This document shows positions 28,901 to 36,238 of a DNA stretch of 64,000 bases, in pieces; within the stretch, counting starts at the first letter, position 1; each line of letters begins with the position of its first letter. The position numbers were made by a program, and so were the translations under genes. The DNA comes from Oscillibacter hominis (GTDB taxonomy: Bacteria > Bacillota > Clostridia > Oscillospirales > Oscillospiraceae), in NCBI RefSeq assembly GCF_014334055.1, contig NZ_CP060490.1:2356001-2420000 (forward strand). Direction: 5' to 3'. The notes beneath the pieces were generated by a model. That model was given only the letters and a program-made list of their open reading frames with translations, did no database searches and had not been told where the DNA came from.

Positions 28901-31140
28901 TCGATGCCCTGCCAGGAGAAGGCGATGCCGCTGTCCTTATTTGAGAAAGAATGGATCCCTGTCGCGGCATAGTCGGTATTATAGTAGCTCGCATAGCTGC
29001 TGTTGATGGTTTCCGCACCGATTTGTGTAAAGTAATTATAAGTACCTGAAACAGAATTTTTATCGTCACGGTTGCTATAGTATCCAAACCAATAGGTATC
29101 GGCTGGGGTCACGCCGCCAGTGCCGCCGAAGTAGAGGTTGAACTGGGCATCTTGCGAGGCACAGCCATTGGTGTGGGTGTCCACCATCCGCAGACCGATG
29201 GCCTTTCCGGCGCGGTCTTTGATCACTTCTACCGTAGCAGCATCGTTGTCACCGATCTGCACATCGGCGTGAACAGCCAGCTTGCCGCCGGAAACGGCGC
29301 TGTTTCCAGCTGTTACGGTATAATTAAGCTGAATATATTTACCGTCGTTCAGGAAAGCAGGTTTCACCGTCACCGCCATAGATTCGCTGTCTGTCTGCGT
29401 TTCTGTTCTGTATCCATTATTAGAATAAGTTGTTTGTATCCATTTCCCCTTATAACAGCCTACGATATCAAGGCTCCCATCACCTTGGCCAATGGCCATG
29501 ACACCATTGTCGTCCGTGGTATAGCCCATAGGGCTTACATGACAGGCACTGGTATTGTTACCTGTCAGTATCACCGAGGAATCAACCGTACCGACCAGCG
29601 CCTGATAGCCGTAGTCGCTCCCCTGAACGGTGCCGGATACGGTGCAGTTTGCGATGTCGGCATAACTGGCGTACCCCGCCAACATACCCACATTGGATGA
29701 ACCGCTCACGGAACCGCTTACAGTCACATTTTGAATTTTGGTATGGATGGAGTAGTCACCATACACGTAACCAAACAGGCCGCAATAACTATTTGTACCG
29801 GTGATCTTCAGATTGGAAACGGTGTGCTCGCCGCCGTCAAAGTTGGCCTGGAACGCACAGCTGGAATTCTTGCCAATGGGCGTCCACTCCTCGTTGTTCA
29901 GGTCAATGCTCCCCGTCAGCTTGTACCAAACATCCCTATTGTTATAGGTGGTATTGCCGCTGTTGGCGATGGTGGCCAGCGTTTTCAAATCTTCCGTGCT
30001 GTCGATCTCATAGGGTTCGGCTATTGTTCCGCTACCGGGCATGGCGGCCACCGCATCGGCCTGGAAGGTCATCGCGCCGGTGATCCGCTGGGAGGAGCTG
30101 GCATAGTTGCTGTTAAATTCGCCGTTGTCCACCTTGTACTTCCATCCAAGGAAAACCTGATTGTCCGCAGAATAAGTGGGCGGAGAGATGCTCTCTCCAT
30201 ACTCCTCAATCGTGGGATAGCTGTCGCCGGTCAGCGTTGTTGTGCCGTCCCGGTCGAGCCAGGTCAGATTGCAGGCCACGCCCTTGTAGACCAGCGCAGT
30301 CGGATCGCCCTCATCAGGATTCAAGGTATAATTGATATTAAAGGAAGTGAAGCTCGACTTGTTGTTTTCGTTCACTCCGCATACCGCCGCTTCGCCGTTG
30401 GGGTAGGAAGACCTACGCTGAACCGTAATCGCTTCGCCCGTATAATAGGCGGGAGCGTCCGTGCTTCCGTCGTTGGCGTAAACCGTGCCACTGTAAATAT
30501 CCGCATAGTTCTCACCAGAGGTCAGGGTAGGCGTATTGCTCAAATACACTTTTTCACTGCTGTAATCATTATAGATCGCCGCCGAGCCGCCCGTGATGGA
30601 GCCGCCGGAGATTTTGGCCTCAGTAGAGCCAGAATTGAAAAGGCCACATCCGCTCATCGATGATACCTCGCCGCCGGTCAGGTAGAACGTTCCAGCGTTA
30701 TAGACCGCTTGGCTTCCGGAATATGAGTATGTGTTTTCCACCTTGCCGCTTTCCAGCGTCAGGATACCGTAATTCTGCACGGTACCTGACCAGTTACTTC
30801 CCGTCACATAGCCGCCGGTACTGCAGTCGCAGATGGTCAGACTTGCTCCGCTGGACACCTCAATATAGTAGTTGCCGCAGTCCAGCGTCTGCCCATTCAG
30901 GCAGAGGGTGACCGCACCGCTGATGGTCAAATTGCCGGTCAGGGTCAATGAGGTTTCGGGGGCTGCGGATTCTGCGGGTACCGCAAGGTAGTAGCTCCCC
31001 TCCTCCAGTGTTCCGCTCGTGGTAGTCAACGCTTTCCAGTCGCCGGTGTTGTGGTCATGCTCCGCCGCCATCGCGCTGACCGGCAGCAAGCTCAGACACA
31101 TACACATCGCTAGGAATGCACTGAATATCCGTTTCTTCAT
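25969..31140 (-). CDS. Large SLH-domain surface protein
   Basis: 1,723 residues with a signal peptide (first ~26 residues, ending AMA). Two similar modules (~30-200 and ~890-1110) contain the paired motifs LCLNGQTL/LCLNGHTL and TICDCS/NVYDCS. Residues ~360-520 resemble GLUG-type repeats (GSSNVGMLAGYA). An InlB-type B repeat near ~1430-1500 has SGYAFNGWYTTTSGGTQI and ends IYAQW. Three SLH domains (from FTDVNTSAWYHEALDY to the end) should attach it to the cell wall polymer. It is likely an adhesin or envelope protein; no enzyme motif is seen. The start overlaps the stop of the small upstream gene by 4 bp, and an AgrC/LytTR pair lies upstream on the same strand. Confidence 0.92.
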   Translation of the reverse strand: MKKRIFSAFLAMCMCLSLLPVSAMAAEHDHNTGDWKALTTTSGTLEEGSYYLAVPAESAAPETSLTLTGNLTISGAVTLCLNGQTLDCGNYYIEVSSGASLTICDCSTGGYVTGSNWSGTVQNYGILTLESGKVENTYSYSGSQAVYNAGTFYLTGGEVSSMSGCGLFNSGSTEAKISGGSITGGSAAIYNDYSSEKVYLSNTPTLTSGENYADIYSGTVYANDGSTDAPAYYTGEAITVQRRSSYPNGEAAVCGVNENNKSSFTSFNINYTLNPDEGDPTALVYKGVACNLTWLDRDGTTTLTGDSYPTIEEYGESISPPTYSADNQVFLGWKYKVDNGEFNSNYASSSQRITGAMTFQADAVAAMPGSGTIAEPYEIDSTEDLKTLATIANSGNTTYNNRDVWYKLTGSIDLNNEEWTPIGKNSSCAFQANFDGGEHTVSNLKITGTNSYCGLFGYVYGDYSIHTKIQNVTVSGSVSGSSNVGMLAGYASYADIANCTVSGTVQGSDYGYQALVGTVDSSVILTGNNTSACHVSPMGYTTDDNGVMAIGQGDGSLDIVGCYKGKWIQTTYSNNGYRTETQTDSESMAVTVKPAFLNDGKYIQLNYTVTAGNSAVSGGKLAVHADVQIGDNDAATVEVIKDRAGKAIGLRMVDTHTNGCASQDAQFNLYFGGTGGVTPADTYWFGYYSNRDDKNSVSGTYNYFTQIGAETINSSYASYYNTDYAATGIHSFSNKDSGIAFSWQGIDLAANESKTFSVVIGVGEKSDPPQWGTYPVEGGEPVPVVALSVGENATSFQVKALVKDAAGQTNTLHYSVQDSEGIYLTDKEDVNLVSVVADDTMKELAQTINTSSGYEPGTYTFTFWVSNTAGALTEAVTKTIIIGENGVVIGGMDTITDAPSEAHTCAGQDHGVTGAQPFAATGGELASGSYYLTGDVTLTDTLVIPANVTVSLCLNGHTLAGPNVEDAVSTIEIRPGGTLNVYDCSEGEKGAITATSIGNVIWVGSDTESVNATLNLYGGTLKAMRAFAISMQGYGKAYLYGGKVEGQTQDISITTGDLEKTIFLKGNTTLNSIYVGRSNSIDAKDWVGSAPITLVLDGAAETTWETIVCNASDPDKFMVTDYNGTPRTLVAENGNLILLPVAAYVLTPNGTLAKDTQYLDSESGTITYDKNTNTLTLTDFHLTAKEPSECHDMVTGLWVGKDCEIELAGENEVITPTIDSESFDGSMGIHISDCSATVKGTGSLTAEGYTTGIFCPNGTLTLKSGTVNAKGALYYGVFCAGEQTTGKLAVTGGTLIASAPTFAISVNELDVDGMTCVGSTNISATELEDVKFADIQGMQIPYTGDSFDSEEYTNAAKLVKIYAPAPATYTVTLDVNGGTVSDTTLVTGTDKKLANLPTPTRSGYAFNGWYTTTSGGTQITTETVFAGDQTIYAQWTKNSTPTTGGSSTQPTYPPVIIEPVGGDVSVFPKRPARGDKVTVTLKPENGRIVDKITVIDEDGKPVEVTDNGGGTYSFTQPDSKVNITVTFRPAACDGGADCPSAVFTDVNTSAWYHEALDYVITCGLMSGYGNSKFGPNDTLSRGMVVTILHRLEGYPPSKEHSAFLDVPSNQYYADAVAWAAENGIVGGYGNGMFGPNDDITREQLAAILYRYAQYKGMTAVSLEENLIGFSDHEKISGYAVQAMNWAIGQKLINGVGDNILDPQGNATRAQAAMILMRFCENKK

Positions 31141-31400
31141 CTCTCGGTTCCTCCCTTTTCTCCAAGGTGTTCGTTTTCACTGCCCGGGATGATGTCCACG
31201 CGGTTATCCGGGCAGTGGCAGATGCTTTGCGTCAACATCACATCCGTGCGTTTGCGAAAATCCGCGTACCTGCAATACCAGCAGGTAGGAAAGTCCAGCG
31301 TTGGATTTTTGCCGGGGATGAAATACGCACAGCTGTGGTCTGGCAGCACAATGGGCTCCCCGCTATCCGTTAGGCCGATAATCCGGTCTGCGTTTAACAT
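31137..31400 (-). CDS. Small cysteine-containing protein coupled to the SLH gene
   Basis: 87 residues, not recognised. GAGGGAGGG precedes the ATG. Two Cys pairs (CWYC and CHC) in the middle suggest metal binding or a disulfide. There is no signal peptide. Its stop overlaps the start of the 1,723-residue surface protein (ATGA), which indicates translational coupling, so it may help make or regulate that protein, or just serve as a translated leader. Confidence 0.65.
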   Translation of the reverse strand: MLNADRIIGLTDSGEPIVLPDHSCAYFIPGKNPTLDFPTCWYCRYADFRKRTDVMLTQSICHCPDNRVDIIPGSENEHLGEKGGTER

Positions 31401-31464
31401 TCGGACATCCCTCCCTCAAGATGAGATGACATGGGGACTTGACAATTTCTCCTGTTTATCATAG

Positions 31465-31491
31465 CAAAAAAGCGCCCCCTTGTGGGGCGCT
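31465..31491 (-). terminator. Terminator after the AgrC-like kinase
   Basis: On the minus strand, arms AGCGCCCC / GGGGCGCT (31471-31491) with a 5-nt loop are followed by six T's. It separates the two-component operon from the small protein and SLH gene, so expression of the latter needs read-through or its own promoter, which I could not place. Confidence 0.85.
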
Positions 31492-31563
31492 TGCGAAAAC
31501 TGCCGGTATAATTACGAAAACGGCACTCATTTGCATCCAAAAAGCAAAAATGTAACCATTGGT

Positions 31564-32880
31564 TCAATCCCTCAGCACTGCCTGGAGGGTAAATATGCCG
31601 CTCTCCGCCTGGACGCCGCACCAGCCGCCGTAGCGCTCCGCCGTCTGGCGAATGCTGGCCAGGCCCAAGCCGTGACCGGGTTCCTGTTTATTGGTCTCGG
31701 GCAGACCGTCCGGCCTCAGCTGGAGTTCTCCGGAGAAAGGATTTTCCACAGAAAGGACCAGTTTATCCCCGGTCTTGGCGCCCCGGACACGAAGATACCG
31801 CTCTGCCGACTGTGGCAGGTGACCGATGGCCTCCAGAGCGTTTTGCAGGGCGTTGCCGAAAATGAGGCACAGGTGCAGAGGGTCTACCTTCTCCAGGGGC
31901 GGCAGCCGCAGGTCGCAGGAAAATTCGATGCCAGCCTCCCGGCACAGGGCGTCGTAATAGGCCAGGAGGGCATTCACCGGACTGCTGGCGCAGTACTGCC
32001 GCACCTCCGCCGGTGGCGTCATGGTCTCCATGCTGGCCACATAGACTCGGATGCCCTCCAGGTCACCCTCCCGGCACAGGCCGCCCAGGGTGTTGATGTG
32101 GTGGCGCAGGTCGTGGACCTGCATCCGGTTTTGTTGGAGTTGGGTGGTGAGATCGGTGTAGTATCGCTCGGAGAGGGCCAACTGGCCCTCCAGCACCCCA
32201 GCCCGCTCGGAAGCGGCCCGGCTCTCGTCCGCCGCCAGCTTCACCCGATTCAGGGAGATGACCAGCATGGACAGCACCACTCCGCTGCCCACGCAGACAC
32301 CCAGCAGGTTGAACCGCTCCTCCGGACGCAGGAAGATCAGGGCCGGAGAGGTGCTCATGACCATGATCATCACCTCCATCATGCCCACGGCCAGGGCCAG
32401 GGAACCCCAGGGTACGCCCTTGGTGTCCATCAGATTCTTGAATTTAGGTATCAGGAAGAAGACGGCGTACACCGTTCCCAGGACTACGCCCCCGGTGCGG
32501 AAAATCAGCATCCCCAGGTTCGCCTGGTTATAGGAGAAGAACAGGGAGCCCAGGGTATAAGCCCCCGTGGAACACAGGACGGAGGACACGTCGCAGGCGA
32601 AGAAAATGCACCAGAAACGCCCCTTCCGGTACCTGGAGATGAACAGTCCGGCGGCGATCTGGGGGAATACGTACAGCTCGCCGAAGATGGCGATGGCGGT
32701 CTCCGCGTCCAACAGGACGGAAAGCAGGGCACACAACCCCAGCAGCACCGCACCCACCAGATTCATAAACAGGAAAGTCTTCTTCCGGGAGAAGCGGGAG
32801 GGCAAGGCGGCCGCCATGGTGTTGAGCTGGCAGAAAATGAGTACGGTGCTGTAGATCAGATTGTTCCCTGTCATGGTCAT
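31564..32880 (-). CDS. AgrC-like sensor histidine kinase (GHKL ATPase)
   Basis: 438 residues: about six membrane helices in the first ~210 residues, a coiled coil, then the HPK10-type kinase core with the phospho-acceptor in VHDLRHHIN (~257), the N box GNALQNALEA and the G box GHGLGLASI. This class usually senses small peptides and phosphorylates a LytTR regulator, which is encoded 13 bp upstream. No agrB protease or agrD peptide gene is visible nearby, so the signal may come from elsewhere or not be a peptide. Confidence 0.9.
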   Translation of the reverse strand: MTMTGNNLIYSTVLIFCQLNTMAAALPSRFSRKKTFLFMNLVGAVLLGLCALLSVLLDAETAIAIFGELYVFPQIAAGLFISRYRKGRFWCIFFACDVSSVLCSTGAYTLGSLFFSYNQANLGMLIFRTGGVVLGTVYAVFFLIPKFKNLMDTKGVPWGSLALAVGMMEVMIMVMSTSPALIFLRPEERFNLLGVCVGSGVVLSMLVISLNRVKLAADESRAASERAGVLEGQLALSERYYTDLTTQLQQNRMQVHDLRHHINTLGGLCREGDLEGIRVYVASMETMTPPAEVRQYCASSPVNALLAYYDALCREAGIEFSCDLRLPPLEKVDPLHLCLIFGNALQNALEAIGHLPQSAERYLRVRGAKTGDKLVLSVENPFSGELQLRPDGLPETNKQEPGHGLGLASIRQTAERYGGWCGVQAESGIFTLQAVLRD

Positions 32881-32893
32881 GGCAATTCTCTCC

Positions 32894-33613
32894 TTACAGC
32901 GCGCTCAGGGTATGGGTAACAAAGAAGCGGTAATAGGCGTCGGCGATCTCCCGGCGCTCCCTGGTGCGGATGGGGACCCGGCGGCCGTCTTTCAGGATGA
33001 AGTCCTCCACCACGTCGGCCACATGGGCCATGTTAACCAGATAGCTCTGATGGCAGCGGAGGAAGCGGCCGTCCAGCCGGGCGGCCAGGTCGCTGAGCTT
33101 TTCCGAGCAGGGCAGGATCTCTCCGCCGGACAGATGGATGGCCAGGCTGTGGTTGTCGCTCTCCGCGAACAGGATATCATCCAGAAAGACATACCGGCGG
33201 CGCCGACCGGACTGGATACAGACCCGAGGGCGCTCTACGGAAGTAAGGAGATGGCTAATCAGGGCCGACAGCTTCTCCAGTTGAATCGGCTTGAGCAGAT
33301 AGCCGGCAGCGTTCACCTCGTAACTCTCCACGGCGAAGTCCGGCGAGGTGGTGAGGAAGATCACCGGAGCGGAAGCGCCTAACTGCCGCAGCTCTTTTGC
33401 GGTGTCCATTCCGGTTATGCCGCCCATGTAAATGTCCAGAAAAATGAGGTCGAAAACGGCACCGTTATCTTCGGTCTCCATTAAAAGGGCCTCACCGCTG
33501 ACATACTCCCGAACCTCTGTCGCTGTTCCAGCGAAGAGCGCGGGGATGCTGTTCAGAGCTGCCCGGAGTGAGGCTCGATCAGCTTCCAGGTCGTCACAGA
33601 TAGCAATACGCAT
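32894..33613 (-). CDS. LytTR-type response regulator (AgrA/VirR-like)
   Basis: 239 residues: a receiver (~1-125) with acidic pocket ICDD and phospho-acceptor Asp in LIFLDIYMGG, conserved Thr (FLTTS) and Lys (LLKPI), then a LytTR DNA-binding domain (~140-235; DILFAESDNHSLAIHL, FLRCHQSYLVNM). It is the first gene of the two-gene operon and would bind paired direct repeats upstream of its targets; I did not find an obvious pair. The SLH protein downstream on the same strand is a plausible target. Confidence 0.92.
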   Translation of the reverse strand: MRIAICDDLEADRASLRAALNSIPALFAGTATEVREYVSGEALLMETEDNGAVFDLIFLDIYMGGITGMDTAKELRQLGASAPVIFLTTSPDFAVESYEVNAAGYLLKPIQLEKLSALISHLLTSVERPRVCIQSGRRRRYVFLDDILFAESDNHSLAIHLSGGEILPCSEKLSDLAARLDGRFLRCHQSYLVNMAHVADVVEDFILKDGRRVPIRTRERREIADAYYRFFVTHTLSAL

Positions 33614-33696
33614 GGTGCTTCGCCTCCCTATCCGCTTAAGATCTTGTCTGGTATCAGATGTGAACGAAAGGGGGTATCCCCTTGCTATACAGCCTC

Positions 33697-33725
33697 ATCA
33701 TATCATGTTTTTTCGGGGCACGCAA
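33697..33725 (-). promoter_or_regulatory. Promoter of the LytTR/AgrC operon
   Basis: On the minus strand TTGCGT (33720-33725), a 17-bp spacer and TATGAT (33697-33702) lie 84 bp before the LytTR start. A short GGGGATACCCC palindrome sits in the leader. Confidence 0.6.
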
Positions 33726-33822
33726 TATAGCATGCATTGCCGCATCCCGTCTTTTATCAAGCTCAACACGTATAAAATGTAATCTCCTCATGCGTTAAAA
33801 GAATATCTTTTTAAGTAAAATT

Positions 33823-33853
33823 GCCGTCTGCCCATTTCGCGTGGGCAGACGGC
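33823..33853 (-). terminator. Hairpin inside the tail of the mscS remnant
   Basis: Perfect 11-bp arms GCCGTCTGCCC / GGGCAGACGGC with a 9-nt loop, followed on the minus strand by AATTTTA. It was probably the terminator of the former mscS gene. Confidence 0.6.
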
Positions 33854-33907
33854 GATTTTCACTTTGCGGATCAATTCAAGTTTCTTTACAGATTCCACGC
33901 AGGCACG

Positions 33908-34110
33908 TACAACAGGGGTCTGTACGCCGTTCGCCGCTATCGCTTCGGTAATTCTCTGCGTAAGTTCAAAATAGACATCCCAGTAATCTTCGCTCTTGCA
34001 CCATGCGCGAACGGTAAACTCCATCGTCACTTTGGGAGCGGGACTCCCTTTACCACGCCATCGACGCCAGCGGCGGAAACGAGGTCGCCCATCCGGAAAG
34101 GTGCAGCGTA
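33908..34110 (-). pseudogene. Remnant of a small-conductance mechanosensitive channel (mscS)
   Basis: The minus-strand frame from 34030 reads MEFTVRAWCKSEDYWDVYF followed by LTQRITEAIAANGVQTP, which is the C-terminal domain of MscS channels almost word for word. Just upstream, in another frame (to ~34110), FRMGDLVSAAGVDGVV resembles the beta-domain start of the same family. The membrane helices and the middle of the cytoplasmic domain are missing, and the tail after 33908 does not match. An internal deletion plus decay explains this. The first piece is the weaker match. Confidence 0.65.
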
Positions 34111-34185
34111 GGCGTTCGCTGATCTATGTGAAAGATCTTCACCTGTACAGTGTATAAGGCGCATGGTAGAATGAGGGTGTATTTC

Positions 34186-34220
34186 AGGGCGGAGTAAGTA
34201 GGGCGGAGTATGCAGGGTGG
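34186..34220. repeat. Short tandem repeat of 14 bp
   Basis: About 2.5 copies of a 14-bp unit beginning AGGGCGGAGTA in the otherwise empty stretch 34111-34300. I see no gene in that stretch. Confidence 0.5.
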
Positions 34221-34300
34221 ATCGGCGAAAACAAGGGGGCAGTCTGCCCCTTCGTTCCACAGAAAAGCATCTGAAAGAATATAATAATGGATCTGAAAAA

Positions 34301-34337
34301 CCGTAATTGCCCGCAAAGGCAGTTGCGGTCTTTTTTT
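34301..34337 (+). terminator. Terminator-like hairpin before the unknown gene
   Basis: An 11-bp stem with two G-U pairs (CCGTAATTGCC / GGCAGTTGCGG), loop CGCAAA, then TC and seven T's. It lies 30 bp before an AAGGAG site and an ATG, so it could be the end of a lost gene or an attenuator. Confidence 0.65.
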
Positions 34338-34366
34338 GTCCAAAAACGAAAGGAGAATCGGTATGA

Positions 34367-35056
34367 ATGCCAGAAACTAAGCTGATGGAGCTGGGCTACT
34401 ATGACCCACAGGCAGAGGTGCGTCTGAATGTCTATGCGGACACCCTGATGTTTGACACGGTGAGGAAGGAGAAAACTCTCAGCGCAGTCCGGTTCGGCGG
34501 TTACCCGGAGTCGGTACAGGCAATAGCCGACGTCATTTTTTCCGGAGGAACCATTGAGACAAGGCTGGACGGCAAAACGCAGCTACTCAAATGTATGCCG
34601 CGCGGCTACCGCAGGCAGCTTGCACACGATGGCGTGTACGCCACAGCGACGCTGATGGCAAACGACGATACACAGACGGCCGCCACAGACGAGGAGGACG
34701 AAGAAAATCTTCAAGAGGAGCTGCAGCCGCGCACCTGCTATCTGTTCTGCCCTGCGGGAGACAAGGACAGGCTTTATGAGGAGCTTGACCGAAAGACAGC
34801 CGCGCCGCTGATCCCCGCATTCCGCGACTATGTCCTGGATGCGCTGATTGCCCGCGGCGATCTGCGGCAGATGACGGTGCTTTCCCTGCGGGAGCGTATG
34901 GACGCATGGGTGCTCCAGCTGCTGCCGGAGGACCGGAATGTAATCGAGGTGCTGGAGAGAGGAGTGCGCGGCTGTTATCAGCGCCATGGTGGACATGATC
35001 GCTCGAGAACTCCAGCAGGACGAGCAGATCCGCCTGATCGGCTTCGGCACTTTTGA
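34367..35056 (+). CDS. Unknown protein whose 3' end is fused into an HU gene
   Basis: 229 residues, not recognised. AAGGAG precedes overlapping ATGs at 34363 (a five-codon frame) and 34367 (this gene). Residues ~1-195 look like a real protein: mixed alpha/beta, an acidic linker (ATDEEDEENLQEE) and a helical C-terminal part (VLDALIARGDLRQMTVLSLRERMDAW). After about residue 197 (base ~34955) the frame reads through HU coding sequence in the wrong phase and becomes Arg/Gly-rich. So its natural end has been lost by a deletion that joined it to an HU gene lacking its own start. It may still make a protein with an aberrant tail. Confidence 0.5.
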   Translation: MPETKLMELGYYDPQAEVRLNVYADTLMFDTVRKEKTLSAVRFGGYPESVQAIADVIFSGGTIETRLDGKTQLLKCMPRGYRRQLAHDGVYATATLMANDDTQTAATDEEDEENLQEELQPRTCYLFCPAGDKDRLYEELDRKTAAPLIPAFRDYVLDALIARGDLRQMTVLSLRERMDAWVLQLLPEDRNVIEVLERGVRGCYQRHGGHDRSRTPAGRADPPDRLRHF

Positions 35057-35183
35057 AGTCCGGCACCGGAATGCACGGATTGGGCGCAATCCCCAAACAA
35101 AAAAGAACGTGGAGATTCCTCCTGCGAATGTGCCGGTATTTCGGCCCGGGAAAGCTCTTAAAGACAGCGTGAACGCTGACTGA
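34986..35183 (+). pseudogene. Truncated HU-family DNA-binding protein
   Basis: From ATG 34986 (VDMIARELQQDEQIRLIGFG...) the frame encodes the C-terminal two thirds of an HU protein: the FGTFEVRHRNARIGRNPQT beta-arm and a VPVFRPGKALKDSV end. In-frame HU-like sequence extends a little upstream (EECAAVISAM) but meets a TAA near 34942, and the first ~20 residues of a normal 90-residue HU are missing. No ribosome site precedes the ATG. The gene has been fused out of frame to the unknown gene at 34367. An intact HU gene is present at 56526. Confidence 0.75.
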
Positions 35184-35256
35184 CTTCGCTGATCGTCAAT
35201 TCCGTACAAGGGGATATGCAGTGAAAATGCGCTGCGGTAAAAGCACCATCCAATCA

Positions 35257-35304
35257 AAACGGAGGGGCGCCGGGTTAATGCCCAGCTCCCCTCCGTTTGT
35301 TTTT
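35257..35304 (+). terminator. Terminator after the HU remnant
   Basis: Arms AAACGGAGGGG (35257-35267) and CCCCTCCGTTT (35288-35298), with an inner stem in the loop, then GTTTTT. The rest of 35184-35437 holds no gene that I can see. Confidence 0.85.
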
Positions 35305-35437
35305 CAACACTTCTTTTTTCTGTACGGCGGAGCTCCACCCAACACGTTCTCTGGGTCTTTGCGGATACCACAACAAGATAGTAGGTATTTTGTAAAGGGA
35401 ATGAATGATCCAGACGGCAGGGAACTGAAAAAGGCAA

Positions 35438-35478
35438 AAGAAAAAGCGAAACCGAATCATATCATCAGGTTCCGCTTT
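35438..35478 (-). terminator. Terminator of the XRE regulator gene
   Basis: On the minus strand AAAGCGGAACC and GGTTTCGCTTT (35443-35478) form an 11-bp stem with one mismatch, overlapping the XRE stop codon and followed by TTTTTC. Confidence 0.75.
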
Positions 35479-35821
35479 AACCCTCTGTGTCCTTTTTACT
35501 CATCTGTTCTATCTGCCTGCATAAGCTGATATATTTGGCAGACTCTTCTGGCGTTCTGCTGGCAAAGAAATTGAGTACTTCCGCGCTGACGGCATTCGGC
35601 TTGTCTGTGCTGGCAAATAGAATCGCATCCAGACTGATATCCAATTCATCCGCAATCAGGAATACCGTTTCCGCTTTTGGATTGCTGCGCCCCACTTCAA
35701 AATCCATGATTGTATGTGGGTTCATATTCAATTTGTGCGCCAAATCCATCTGGGATAAGCCTCTGGCTTCCCTTGTCTTGCGGATTGTTTGCGCCAAAAT
35801 ATCGAGCGGCGTTTTTGTCAT
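35477..35821 (-). CDS. XRE-family helix-turn-helix repressor of the integrative element
   Basis: 114 residues. The N-terminal HTH_3 domain (LAQTIRKTREARGLSQMDLA, NMNPHTIMDFEVGRSNP) is followed by a helical C-terminal part (AEVLNFFASRTPEESAKYI). ATG 35821 is chosen over an adjacent GTG. It is transcribed away from the sigma/xis/int module, the usual place of the element repressor in Tn916-like and related elements. Its promoter spacer contains a GTGTA-N6-TACAC palindrome, a good candidate operator for autoregulation. Confidence 0.85.
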   Translation of the reverse strand: MTKTPLDILAQTIRKTREARGLSQMDLAHKLNMNPHTIMDFEVGRSNPKAETVFLIADELDISLDAILFASTDKPNAVSAEVLNFFASRTPEESAKYISLCRQIEQMSKKDTEG

Positions 35822-35839
35822 CACATCACTTTAAATATC

Positions 35840-35868
35840 ATTCTATCGTGTATTCTGCTACACTTAAA
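35840..35868 (-). promoter_or_regulatory. XRE promoter with embedded palindromic operator
   Basis: On the minus strand TTTAAG (35863-35868), a 17-bp spacer and TAGAAT (35840-35845). The palindrome GTGTA-N6-TACAC occupies 35848-35863, inside the spacer. GTGTA-type half-sites recur at 35892-35896 and, inverted, at 36060-36064, so the repressor may also act on the divergent transcript. Confidence 0.6.
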
Positions 35869-35922
35869 TCAGCATATAAGGCACCGACATGGTGTAGTAC
35901 AACTGACATCCGGGAGGAGCAT

Positions 35923-35958
35923 ATGAAAATCAAGAGAAAAGAAAGGATGTTACACTAA
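35923..35958 (+). CDS. Possible 11-residue leader peptide
   Basis: A short frame MKIKRKERMLH with a strong ribosome site (GGGAGGAGC) 4-5 nt before the ATG. It is followed by an inverted repeat partner (TGGTGTAGT 35890-35898 with ACTACACCA 36058-36066) and by a terminator hairpin at 36101. Position and lysine/arginine-rich content suggest a translated leader controlling read-through into the sigma-like gene. Rest of 35822-36238: no other gene seen. Confidence 0.5.
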   Translation: MKIKRKERMLH

Positions 35959-36100
35959 AGTCTGCCTTCAGAGCATTTGACAGAGCGGCGATACACCGAT
36001 TCTGTCAAAATGAGTGTTTACCTCCAGCCCGCTATTATCGCTCTGTAAGTGGAGCTGACTACACCACAAAGGTACGTTCTGGTATTTATGTTGTTCCTTT

Positions 36101-36134
36101 CCCGATGGGCTTATGCCTGTCGGGAAATTTTTTT
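36101..36134 (+). terminator. Attenuator-like terminator before the sigma-like gene
   Basis: CCCGA-tg-GGC, TTAT loop, GCC-tg-TCGGG, then AAA and seven T's. It lies between the leader peptide and the gene it precedes, so it would cut off transcription of the module unless bypassed. Confidence 0.7.
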
Positions 36135-36238
36135 GTTCCTTTTTATCGAAAACGCAAAAAATCGGCTCTCCAAATGGGGATAGAGAGCGAAGGGGGAAGT
36201 AAGCCGACCTCTCGGCGCATGAGAGGAGGTGAAATCTC

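Noticed and set aside
26482..30663. Long plus-strand frames opposite the large SLH protein (26482-27465, 28000-28944, 29731-30663)
   Set aside because: They are shadows in the repetitive surface-protein gene; no ribosome sites and no recognisable domains.
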